From assembly GCF_011297335.1 (NCBI RefSeq), contig NZ_JAAOTJ010000001.1:1302001-1366000 (forward strand): a DNA stretch of 64,000 nt. The letters run 5' to 3'. A program made the translations under genes and the position numbers. Position 1 is the first letter of the stretch. Each line of letters opens with the position of its first letter. The notes under the pieces are model-generated. The model was given only the letters and a program-made list of their open reading frames with translations. It ran no database searches and was not told where the DNA came from. Shown one piece after another: positions 16,992 through 25,009 of this stretch. This stretch comes from Catellatospora methionotrophica (GTDB lineage Bacteria > Actinomycetota > Actinomycetes > Mycobacteriales > Micromonosporaceae).

Positions 16992-17744
16992 ATGACGAGT
17001 AGTGACCTGTGGGACGAGGACACCGCGGCGCGGTACGACGACGTCTCGGCCGAGATGTTCGCACCGGACGTGCTCGATCCGGCCGTGGACTTCCTGGCCC
17101 GGCTCGCCGGTGACGGCCCGGCGCTGGAGTTCGCGATCGGCACGGGCCGGGTGGCCGTCCCGCTCACGGCCCGGGGCGTGCGCGTCAGCGGGATCGAGCT
17201 GTCGCAGCCGATGGTCGACCGGCTACGGCGCAAGGTGTCCGCGGACGAGGTGCCGGTCGCCGTCGGCGACATGGCCTCCACCACCGTGCCCGGCGCGTTC
17301 TCGCTGGTGTACGTGGTGTGGAACAGCATCGGCAACCTGCGTACCCAGGACGAGCAGGTGCGGTGCTTCCAGAACGCCGCGCGGCACCTCGCGCCGGGCG
17401 GCCGCTTCGTCATCGAGTTGTGGGTGCCCGGCATCCGGCGCTTCCCGCCGGGTCAGGCGGGCGTGCCGTTCGCGGTGACCGACCAGCACGTCGGCTTCGA
17501 CACCTTCGACATGGTCACCCAGCAGGGCACCTCACACCACTACCGGCGGCTGGGCGACGGCAGCGCCCGCTACGGCTTCAGCAACTTCCGCTACATCTGG
17601 CCCGCCGAGTGCGATCTGATGGCACGCCTGGCCGGGCTCGAGTTCGAGCAGCGGGTGGCGGACTGGCACGGGGCGGCGTTCACCTCCGACAGCGAGAGCC
17701 ACGTCTCGGTCTGGCGCAAGCCGATGGAAGCCACCGACAGCTGA
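16992..17744 (+). CDS. Class I SAM-dependent methyltransferase
   Basis: The 250-residue protein has SAM motif I at residues 45-53 (LEFAIGTGR). The acidic ribose-binding position follows in VSGIELSQPMVDRLR, motif II-like VGDMASTTVPGAFSLVYVVWNSIGN comes next, and the post-motif LAPGGRFVIELWVP completes the Rossmann methyltransferase core. The carboxy-terminal half (YRRLGDG...FSNFRYIWPAECDLMARLAGLEF) matches the common actinobacterial small-molecule methyltransferase pattern. No signature for a defined substrate is seen. The ATG at 16992 is the only in-frame start that fits the domain border. It is probably monocistronic and lies upstream of the secreted protease. Confidence 0.85.
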   Translation: MTSSDLWDEDTAARYDDVSAEMFAPDVLDPAVDFLARLAGDGPALEFAIGTGRVAVPLTARGVRVSGIELSQPMVDRLRRKVSADEVPVAVGDMASTTVPGAFSLVYVVWNSIGNLRTQDEQVRCFQNAARHLAPGGRFVIELWVPGIRRFPPGQAGVPFAVTDQHVGFDTFDMVTQQGTSHHYRRLGDGSARYGFSNFRYIWPAECDLMARLAGLEFEQRVADWHGAAFTSDSESHVSVWRKPMEATDS

Positions 17745-17877
17745 CGGTGCTGCGGGCGCTCGCCGCGGCGGGCGCTGTTCCGTGCCCGACAGTCGCAAGC
17801 ACGACGCGCCCTGGCACAGCCTCCGCCGCCCGGACAGGGTGAGGGCTCGATCCCTCCCCTGTCCAAGGAGTTCACGA

Positions 17878-19164
17878 ATGGTGCGATGGAAGAAGGCCGC
17901 GTTCAGCGCGTGCGCGCTCGGCCTGGCGGTGGCGCTGCTGCCGCCCGCGTCCGCCGCCGCGCGGCCCGCGGCGGCCGCGGGCCCGGCCGGCGTCGACTGG
18001 TTCGCCGAGGAGGCAGCCGGGTTCGCCAAGGAGCGCGGCATCTCCGAGGCCGAGGCCCGCGAGCGGATGTCCTGGCAGCTGGTCGCCCCCGACCTCGACG
18101 AGCGGCTGCAGACCGACCTCGGCGCGCGCTTCGGCTCGGTGTGGATCGACGTGCGCGACGGCGACCGGGTCAAGGTCGGCGTCACCGGGCAGGTCGACGG
18201 CCCCGCGCAGAGCATCGTCAAGGCTGCCGCGCAGGCGGTGGGCCTGACCCGCTATGACCTGGTCGGAGTGAAGCGGTCGGCGGCCCGGCTCGCCGCCGAC
18301 AACGACTGGCTCGCTGAGGAGGTCATCCGCGTCAACCGGGGTGCGACGGTGTTCCTCAGCGCCGGCCTGCGTCCCGACCTGAACGCGGTGCAGCTCGGGG
18401 TGCCGGGCAAGGGCGAGCTGACGACCGCCCAGAAGGATCTGGTGAAGGCGGCGCAGACGCGGCTCGGCGACGGCGTGGTGCCTGCGGCGACGTCCGGCGG
18501 CTACCGGACCTTCCTCGGCTGCGACGCGCCGTACTGCGACGCGCCGCTGCGGGGCGGCGTGAAGATCAATCATCCGGACGTGTCGTGCACGTCCGGATTC
18601 GTGGCGCAGAGCAAGGTCGACAGCAAGAAGTACATCGTCACCGCAGGTCATTGCGCCATGGGCAACCTGGGCACGTGGAGCAGCAAGAACGCGGCGCTCA
18701 CCCCGAAGGCCATCGGGCCGGTGCACCACTGGATCTTCGATACGTACATCGGGGACATGGCGCTCATCCGGATCAGCGACACGTCGGTGGCGACCGGCTG
18801 GGATCCGCGGCCGTGGGTGATGGTCACCTACAGCCCGCAGACCAACCAGAACACGACCTACCACATCGCCGAGGACAAGATGAGCCTGTTCGGCATGCGC
18901 GTCTGCACCACCGGCATGGCGACCCGGGTCACCAACTGCGGCATCGTGATCGAGCTCGGCCTCACCGCCAACCTGGGCGGGCTGACCATGCGCAACCTGG
19001 GCCGCACGACCAACTGCAGCAAGCCCGGCGACAGCGGCGCACCGATGTTCGCCAGCCACGTCGCGTACGGCATCCTCGTCGGCGGCGTCGAGGACGACTG
19101 CGACACCGTCTACCAGGGCATCCGCACCGCCGAACGCGAGCTCAACGTCAACATCCTGCACTGA
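17878..19164 (+). CDS. Secreted S1-family serine protease with propeptide
   Basis: The 428-residue pre-proprotein has a signal peptide of about 27 residues (ending ASAAA). A propeptide of roughly 170 residues follows, starting with a helical segment (AEEAAGFAKERGISEAEAR), as in streptogrisin and alpha-lytic relatives. The protease domain begins near residue 205. The catalytic triad is visible: His258 in VTAGHC, Asp293 in IGDMALI and Ser386 in KPGDSGAP. Four or more cysteines suggest disulfides (C215/C220, C343/C354, C380). The mature enzyme would act outside the cell. The ATG is preceded by AAGGAG with correct spacing. A long imperfect hairpin lies about 30 bp after the stop. Confidence 0.9.
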   Translation: MVRWKKAAFSACALGLAVALLPPASAAARPAAAAGPAGVDWFAEEAAGFAKERGISEAEARERMSWQLVAPDLDERLQTDLGARFGSVWIDVRDGDRVKVGVTGQVDGPAQSIVKAAAQAVGLTRYDLVGVKRSAARLAADNDWLAEEVIRVNRGATVFLSAGLRPDLNAVQLGVPGKGELTTAQKDLVKAAQTRLGDGVVPAATSGGYRTFLGCDAPYCDAPLRGGVKINHPDVSCTSGFVAQSKVDSKKYIVTAGHCAMGNLGTWSSKNAALTPKAIGPVHHWIFDTYIGDMALIRISDTSVATGWDPRPWVMVTYSPQTNQNTTYHIAEDKMSLFGMRVCTTGMATRVTNCGIVIELGLTANLGGLTMRNLGRTTNCSKPGDSGAPMFASHVAYGILVGGVEDDCDTVYQGIRTAERELNVNILH

Positions 19165-19196
19165 CCGGGCGCTCCGCCCGCAAGATCCGCGAACTT

Positions 19197-19252
19197 GCCT
19201 GGCACCTGTGCGATGACGTGGGGATACGCATGGGTGCCAGTCAGGTCGGACT
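19197..19252. terminator. Imperfect hairpin after the protease gene
   Basis: GGCACCTGTGCG and CGCATGGGTGCC are near-complementary arms (10 of 12) flanked by CCTG/CAGG-like extensions, 36 bp downstream of the protease stop. It is probably its terminator. Confidence 0.45.
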
Positions 19253-19269
19253 GTCCCGTGCGGGGTGGA

Positions 19270-19440
19270 TCAGGCTCCGGCGTGGGCGCTGCCGGCGGCC
19301 GGCACGGCGAACGGGTCCAGCGCGATCGGGCGGGGCTCGGCGGCGTCGCGGGTGTCGGTCCGGGGCTCCTCCGGTGCGCTGAAGACCAGCGTGGCCGGCG
19401 GGTTGGGCCGGTCGGGACGGTTCACGGATGCAGCGGACAC
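19270..19440 (-). CDS. Small hypothetical protein (56 residues)
   Basis: This short frame starts at GTG 19440 with a clean TTGGAG site five bases upstream, and nearly every third codon position is G or C. The product is Pro/Ala/Arg-rich and starts SAASVNRPDRPNPPATLVFSA. It then has an acidic-Arg stretch (PEEPRTDTRDAAEPRP) and ends IALDPFAVPAAGSAHAGA. It has no signal peptide, cysteine or membrane helix. It is divergent from the AI-2E permease. It resembles no family I can name; the ALDPF segment recalls precursor peptides of some modified-peptide systems, but no modifying enzyme lies nearby, so that is only a thought. Confidence 0.4.
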   Translation of the reverse strand: MSAASVNRPDRPNPPATLVFSAPEEPRTDTRDAAEPRPIALDPFAVPAAGSAHAGA

Positions 19441-19667
19441 GCAGGCTCCAAGTGGATCAACAGCTGGGGGCAGGGCCCGAAATCCGGGGCACCTGTCGAC
19501 GACGGTACCCGTCATGTGCGACAGATAACAGCCGGTAACGGAAAGCATCGGACAGCGGGTCGCCGTTTGCCGACCGTCGCCGTGGGTAACCGTCAGTTCA
19601 GCCGGTCGTCCTCCCCTCGTGCCGGGCGGCCGTAGCCGAGCCCCTGCACCGCCTCCCGGAGGCCCCC

Positions 19668-20933
19668 ATGTCCCTGTCCGAATCCCCCGCCGCCCACGCT
19701 CCCCCATCGACCGAGGCGGCACGGTGGCGGGCAAGCCTGCGGGCCGCCCGCCAGCGCCTGGAGTCGGCCAGGACCGTGCCGCCGCTGATCCTGCCCGACA
19801 CCGTCGACGTTCCGGACACCGCGGACGACCAGTACGACAACCCCGACCACGCTGTCGCCTACTGGCTGCGGGTGTCGGCCGCCTGGGGCTGGCGGCTGCT
19901 GGTGCTGGCCGGGGTCGGCTGGGTGGTGCTGACGCTGGCCGGACGGCTCGCCCAGGTGCTGGTGCCGCTGTCGATCGCCCTGCTGCTGTCGGCGCTGCTC
20001 GCCCCGGCGGTGCGCGTGCTGCGCGAGCGGCTGCGCCTGCCCGCCTCGGCCGCCACCGCGATCGTGCTGTTCGGCGGGGTGCTGCTGGCGGTCGGCTTCC
20101 TGACCCTGCTGGTCACCCAGCTCGTCAACGGCATGCCCGGCCTGGCCGAGAACGCCACCGCGGGCCTGGACCAGGTCCGCGAGTGGTTGCGCACCGGGCC
20201 GCTGCACCTGTCCACCAGCCAGCTCGACGGCACCTTCGACGCGGCCGGAGCGTGGGTGCGCGACAACCGGCAGAGCCTGACCAGCGGCCTGTTCGCCACC
20301 GCCGGGGCCGGCTTCGAGGTGCTCATCACCGCGATGCTGGTCATCGTCGTGACGTTCTTCTTCCTGCGCGACGGGCGCCGGCTGTGGCACCTGGCGACGT
20401 TCGCCCTGCCGCGCCGGGCGCGCCGGCCCATGCTGGAGGCCGGTGACGCCGGGTGGCTGACGCTGGTGGCATACGTGCGCGCGACGGTGATCGTGGCGTT
20501 CATCGACGCCGTCGGCATCGGCCTGGCGCTGGTGCTGCTGCGGGTCGAGTTCGCGTTCGTGCTGGCGGCGCTGGTGTTCCTGTCCTCGTTCATCCCCATC
20601 GTCGGGGCGACCGTGTCCGGGGCGGTGGCGGTGCTCGTGGCGCTGGTCGACCAGGGCCCGCTCACCGCGCTGATCGTGCTCGCCGCGGTGATCCTGGTGC
20701 AGCAACTGGAGGGCCACGTGCTGCAGCCACTGATCATGGGCCGGGCGGTGGCGATCCACCCGCTGGCCGTGATCGTGGCGCTGGCCGCGGGTATCGCCGT
20801 CGCCGGGATCATCGGAGCGCTGATCGCGGTGCCGCTCGTCGCCGTGCTCAACACCGCGATGCGCCACCTGATGCACCGGCAGCCGCCGCCCGCCCCGGAC
20901 GCGGTGGTGGTCAGCGCCGATCCGACGCCCTGA
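19668..20933 (+). CDS. AI-2E family (PerM/TqsA-like) permease
   Basis: The 421-residue membrane protein has a soluble amino-terminal tail of about 60 residues. A typical AI-2E/UPF0118 layout follows: two hairpins of hydrophobic helices near residues 75-155, and an amphipathic middle (ATAGLDQVREWLRTGPL). Helices from FEVLITAMLVIVVTFFFLRDGRRLW onward lead to the family block FIPIVGATVSGAVAVLVALVDQG and LEGHVLQPLIMGRAVAIHPL. Members export autoinducer-2, act as Na+/H+ antiporters or have no known substrate, so the substrate is open. No luxS-like gene lies nearby. A GGAGG site precedes the ATG, and a 9-bp hairpin terminates the gene. Confidence 0.88.
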   Translation: MSLSESPAAHAPPSTEAARWRASLRAARQRLESARTVPPLILPDTVDVPDTADDQYDNPDHAVAYWLRVSAAWGWRLLVLAGVGWVVLTLAGRLAQVLVPLSIALLLSALLAPAVRVLRERLRLPASAATAIVLFGGVLLAVGFLTLLVTQLVNGMPGLAENATAGLDQVREWLRTGPLHLSTSQLDGTFDAAGAWVRDNRQSLTSGLFATAGAGFEVLITAMLVIVVTFFFLRDGRRLWHLATFALPRRARRPMLEAGDAGWLTLVAYVRATVIVAFIDAVGIGLALVLLRVEFAFVLAALVFLSSFIPIVGATVSGAVAVLVALVDQGPLTALIVLAAVILVQQLEGHVLQPLIMGRAVAIHPLAVIVALAAGIAVAGIIGALIAVPLVAVLNTAMRHLMHRQPPPAPDAVVVSADPTP

Positions 20934-20945
20934 ACATGCCGCGGA

Positions 20946-20969
20946 GGGCAGGACGCCAGAGTCCTGCCC
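20946..20969. terminator. Hairpin between convergent permease and ThuA genes
   Basis: GGGCAGGAC and GTCCTGCCC pair perfectly around GCCAGA, 13 bp after the permease stop and 48 bp from the stop of the convergent ThuA gene. Confidence 0.7.
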
Positions 20970-21016
20970 GCCGGGACGCCGGCCCGGTCACCCAGGTGTG
21001 ACCAGGCCGGCGGGTC

Positions 21017-24000
21017 TCATACCTGGGTCAGCCGCCACTGCTGGTTGGTGGCGGTGTGACAGGTCCACTGGATGATCGCGGCGTTGTCGGCCGTCGAGGC
21101 GCCGTTGACGTCCAGACACTTGCCGCTGGCCACGCCCTTGAGCTGGTACACCCCGACGGTCGAGGTGGGCACCGCCTGCCACTTCATGTTGTTGTTCGTG
21201 GTGCAGGTGAGCTGGACCAGGGCCGCCCCGTCGGCGGTCGAGCCGCCGGACGGCGTCAGGCACTTGCCGCTGTGCACCGCCTTGAGGTAGACGTAGCCGC
21301 TGCCCGCGTCGACGGCCTGCCACTTCTGGTTGTTGCCGCCGGTCGACGGCCACTGCACCACGGTCGCGTTGTCCGCCGTGGACACCCCGCTGACGTCGGC
21401 CAGCTTGCTGCTGTGCTGAGCCGTCAGGGTGTACGTCTTACCCGCGATGCCGCCGGTCGGGTTGGTGCCCACCCCGCTGCCGGCGAACGTGAACGAGTCG
21501 AGGTCGAAGTTGTTGTTCGCACTCGACTTGAACACCATGTACAGCTTGTGCGTGCCCGACAGCGCCGCCACGTTCACGGCCGCCTGCTGGACGTAGGTGT
21601 CCCAGCCGCCGGTCGACGCGATCGGGTTGGTCGCCAGCAGGGTGCCGGTCGGCGAGTCGGCGCGCAGCTCGATGCTGCCGCCGCCCGTCGGGGTGCTGAC
21701 CCGGTAGCTGACGCTGGTGATGCCCTGCACGCTCATCGGATCGAACATGATCCAGTCGTTGTTGCTGATGTCGCCGATCCGGTTGCCGCTCTCGGCCCCC
21801 GCCTGGGCGATGACCCGGATGCCGGACTGGCTGGTGAAGTACTCCGCCTGCTTGTGCTTGGGCTGCAGCACCACGTTGGCGTAGCCGGTCAGCCGCGCCA
21901 CCGACCCGTTGCCGTTGTCCTGGTAGCGGGAGTTGAGCAGGTAGAACAGGTTGGCCCCGTCCGGGTGGCCGCCGAGGTTGCCGGTGTTGACGGTGCCGGA
22001 GCAGCCGGGCAGGTCGGTGGTCGGGTGGGCGTGGTCGTCGTGGCCGAGCGCCGGGTTGGTGAACACCTGGGCGCAGTTGATGGTGCCGTCCTGGGCGTCG
22101 GTGACGCTCAGGTTGTAGGCGACGTTCTGCCCGAAGTCGAGCATGCCGCCGTTGGGCGGCGACGTGATGTTGACGATCGGGGCGTTGTTGCCCACCGTGA
22201 TCGGCACGTTGACGAACGAGGACCGGCCCGTGTTGTCGGTGACGGTCAGCTTCGCGACGTAGTTGCCGTTGGTGGTGTACGCCCGGGTCGGGTTGGCGGC
22301 CGTGGAGTCGGTGCTGCCGTTGCTGTCGAAGTCCCACGCGTACGAGATGGTGTCCCCGGCGTCCGGGTCGTAGGACCCGGCACTGGAGAAGGTCACGTTC
22401 AGCGTGGCGAGGCCGTTGGTCGGGGTGCCGGTGGCCTTGGCGACCGGGGCGCGACCGCCGTGCACGTAGTCGATGCGGTAGAGCCCGGAGTCGTTGTTGC
22501 CGCCGCCGAACTCCGATCCCCATTCGAGCACGTACAGCGAGCCGTTCGCGCCGAACCGCATGGCCATGGGCTTGATGAAGCCGCCACCCGGCATGAACGG
22601 GTTGATCTTCACCAGGTTGCCCGAGCCGTCGAAGTGGATCTCCTTGATGTAGTTGCGCGACCACTCGTAGAAGAAGTGCACGCCGTTGTAGTACGCCGGG
22701 AACTTCGTCGCCGACGTGCTCGACGCGTTGTACCGGTAGACCGGGCCGCCCATCGGCGCCGAGCCGCCCTCGCCCATCTCCGGGAAGTTCGGCGACACGC
22801 CGTAGCCGTACCAGATCTGCGGCTGGACCAGCGCCGGGAGGTTACGCAGGCCGGTGTTGTTCGGCGAGTCGTTGACCGGGGCGCTGCAGTTGAACTTCGC
22901 ACCGACCACGCCGGTGTCGGGGTTGTACGGCGCGTACGCCTGGTTGTTGCCGTGGCAGAACGGCCAGCCGAAGTTGCCCGCCTGCTTGATCACGTTGAGC
23001 TCGACCAGGCCCTCCGGGCCCCGGTTGGTGGTCGCGCCACCGCGGTCGGGGCCGTAGTCGGCCAGGTTCACCCAGCCGGTCTGCATGTCGACCTCGAACC
23101 GGAACGGGTTGCGGAAGCCCATCGCGTAGATCTCGGGCTTGGTCAGCGCCGTGCCCGGCGCGAACAGGTTGCCGCTGGGGATGGTGTAGGTGCCGTTGCT
23201 CTCCGGGTGGATACGCAGCAGCTTGCCCCGCAGGTCGTTGGTGTTGCCGGCGCTGCGGGCCGCGTCCAGGAAGCTCTTGCCGGACCGCCAGTCGAGCGGG
23301 GCGTAACCCTGCCAGGCCGGGTCGAGGTTCGGCGGCGAGTCGTCACCGGTCGACAGGTACAGGTTGCCGCCCGGCCCGAACGCGACGTAGCCACCCGTGT
23401 GACCGGGCTCGGCGAAGGTCCGGTCCCGGTAGGCGGGCACGTTGAGCAGGATCTGCTCGGTGGACAGGTTGATCGTGTCCCCGCTGACCGTGAACCGGGA
23501 CAGCCGGTTGATGTCGGTCGAGCTGGAGGCCGGTGAGTAGTACAGGTAGATCCAGCCGTTGCTGGCGAAGTTCGGGTCGAGCGCCATACCGACCAGGCCG
23601 TCCTCGCCGCCGGTGTAGACCGACAGCTGGGCCGCCTGGACCGTCTGCTGCTGGGCGGGCTTGAAGACGTTGACCTTGCCGCCGCGCTGCACGTAGAACA
23701 CCCGGCCGTCGGCGGCGATGTCCATCGCCATCGGGTCGACGGTGTTGGAGTCGAGGGTGACCTTCTCGAAGTTGCTCCACACCGTGCCGCCGCAGTCGCC
23801 GGCCAGGTTGCCCGCCGCGTAGCGCACACCGCCCAGCACGTGGTTGCGGAAGTTGGTCTCGCTGTAGGACGCGTCGTCGTGGCCCATCGCGGTGGCCCAC
23901 ACCTTGCCGCCCTCGGCCTCACGGCACCAGGAGATCGGGTGGTCGGCCCCCATCGCCGCGCCACCCGGGTTGTACGTGCGCTCGTCGGCGGTGACCAGCA

Positions 24001-24577
24001 CGTGTACGTTGCCGCGGGCGTTGACGTCGAAGTTGTACCACTCCTCGGTGCGCTGCCAGTTGTCCGGCAGGCCTACCGTGGACGGGTGGACCTTGTCGGC
24101 CACCCGGGCGTAGCCCTGCAGCGAGCCGGGCGAGTGCTCGGGCATGTGCGCGCCGCCGTTGATGGTGGCGTCCCACCACGGGAAGGCCGAGTCGATGCCC
24201 ATGTCGGTGGCGTTGTGGATGGCCACGATGCCCTTGCCGCTGCGCAGGAAGTTCTGCGTGGCGGTGCGCTGGGCGTCGTTGTCGAAGATCATGCCGGAGG
24301 TCTGGAACATGACCAGCACGTCGAACGTGTTCAGGTTGGCGGTGTTGAGGACGCTGGAGTCCTCGCTGAACACGACCTCGAAGTTGTTGGCCGCGGCCAG
24401 CTGGTTGAACATCGTGGTGCCGGCGGCGATGGATCCGTGCCGGTAGCCGGCGGTCTCGCTGAACACCAGCGCGCGAAACGCCGGTGCGGCCGAGGCGGTG
24501 CTCGTGGGGAGCACACTCACGGCTACTGCGGTGGCCAGCGCGAGGAACGCGCCAAGGACAGGTCTGCGGCGGCTCAT
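21017..24577 (-). CDS. Secreted ThuA / GSDH-like / PKD / CBM / ricin-type multidomain protein
   Basis: The 1,186-residue exoprotein has a signal peptide ending ASA-AP near residue 31. Residues about 33-245 are a ThuA trehalose-utilisation-type domain (LVFSETAGYRHGSI, GIVAIHNATDMGID). Residues about 250-695 form a six-bladed glucose/sorbosone-dehydrogenase-like propeller (EDGLVGMALDPNF, GFRNPFRFEVD, PFMPGGGFIKPMAMRFG). Residues 710-796 are a PKD domain (SAGSYDPDAGDTISYAWDFDSNG), 797-906 a linker Ig-like module, 907-1040 a CBM6-like sugar-binding domain, and 1042-1186 a ricin-type beta-trefoil with QxW repeats (NNQKWQ, NMKWQ, NQQWR). It probably oxidises or binds an extracellular sugar. It is divergent from the ribose-type importer, suggesting one physiological unit. 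Substrate and cofactor (PQQ expected) are not provable here. Confidence 0.88.
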   Translation of the reverse strand: MSRRRPVLGAFLALATAVAVSVLPTSTASAAPAFRALVFSETAGYRHGSIAAGTTMFNQLAAANNFEVVFSEDSSVLNTANLNTFDVLVMFQTSGMIFDNDAQRTATQNFLRSGKGIVAIHNATDMGIDSAFPWWDATINGGAHMPEHSPGSLQGYARVADKVHPSTVGLPDNWQRTEEWYNFDVNARGNVHVLVTADERTYNPGGAAMGADHPISWCREAEGGKVWATAMGHDDASYSETNFRNHVLGGVRYAAGNLAGDCGGTVWSNFEKVTLDSNTVDPMAMDIAADGRVFYVQRGGKVNVFKPAQQQTVQAAQLSVYTGGEDGLVGMALDPNFASNGWIYLYYSPASSSTDINRLSRFTVSGDTINLSTEQILLNVPAYRDRTFAEPGHTGGYVAFGPGGNLYLSTGDDSPPNLDPAWQGYAPLDWRSGKSFLDAARSAGNTNDLRGKLLRIHPESNGTYTIPSGNLFAPGTALTKPEIYAMGFRNPFRFEVDMQTGWVNLADYGPDRGGATTNRGPEGLVELNVIKQAGNFGWPFCHGNNQAYAPYNPDTGVVGAKFNCSAPVNDSPNNTGLRNLPALVQPQIWYGYGVSPNFPEMGEGGSAPMGGPVYRYNASSTSATKFPAYYNGVHFFYEWSRNYIKEIHFDGSGNLVKINPFMPGGGFIKPMAMRFGANGSLYVLEWGSEFGGGNNDSGLYRIDYVHGGRAPVAKATGTPTNGLATLNVTFSSAGSYDPDAGDTISYAWDFDSNGSTDSTAANPTRAYTTNGNYVAKLTVTDNTGRSSFVNVPITVGNNAPIVNITSPPNGGMLDFGQNVAYNLSVTDAQDGTINCAQVFTNPALGHDDHAHPTTDLPGCSGTVNTGNLGGHPDGANLFYLLNSRYQDNGNGSVARLTGYANVVLQPKHKQAEYFTSQSGIRVIAQAGAESGNRIGDISNNDWIMFDPMSVQGITSVSYRVSTPTGGGSIELRADSPTGTLLATNPIASTGGWDTYVQQAAVNVAALSGTHKLYMVFKSSANNNFDLDSFTFAGSGVGTNPTGGIAGKTYTLTAQHSSKLADVSGVSTADNATVVQWPSTGGNNQKWQAVDAGSGYVYLKAVHSGKCLTPSGGSTADGAALVQLTCTTNNNMKWQAVPTSTVGVYQLKGVASGKCLDVNGASTADNAAIIQWTCHTATNQQWRLTQV

Positions 24578-25009
24578 GCCGTCTCCTTCGTACCCCTAAA
24601 AGGACGGTCCGGGTCCGTCATGCGTCCGCCGCGACGCACGACCGTGCTGCGCTCCGATGCCGGACAGGGATGCGGCATCGACCGATGTCGGTTCTGTTAC
24701 GGGTGAGCGCGAAGCCGAGCATGTATCGATTCAGTGGGGCTCGTCAATATTCCCGCGGTGCCAGTTTTAAAAGATTCGCCAAAAGTTTGTTGCCTGCCAG
24801 GCGAAACTACGGTCCGTCCAAGAGAAAGCCCGTCGCATAGTTCCTGCTAGATGCATCAATGCCGAACCGTGACCATTTCCGGCGCGTAACAGGCTTGCTA
24901 GATCGAGCGTCAACGTTTAACGTCCGACGCCAAGACTTCCGATCAGGACAGCAAAAGTTCTTGCTCTGCCAGCGAAAGTGCGCGAGTCCGAAACGATCGA
25001 GGAGGTGCG
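24578..25009. promoter_or_regulatory. 432-bp divergent control region with paired direct repeats
   Basis: This region is less GC-rich than its surroundings and separates the ThuA gene from the ABC-importer operon. Two related blocks are visible: 24779-24808 (CCAAAAGTTTGTTGCCTGCC then AGGCGAAACT) and 24951-24979 (GCAAAAGTTCTTGCTCTGCC then AGCGAAAGT). They share CAAAAGTT, TTGC, CTGCCAG and CGAAA in the same order. In addition TGCTAGAT occurs at 24845-24852 and 24896-24903. The second block ends 30 bp before the importer start. These look like paired regulator-binding sites; the regulator gene is not adjacent. I see no gene in the region. Confidence 0.5.

Noticed and set aside
24578-25009. Hidden small gene or tRNA in the 432-bp control region
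   Set aside because: No tRNA cloverleaf or T-loop was found, and short frames lack GC3 bias and ribosome sites.
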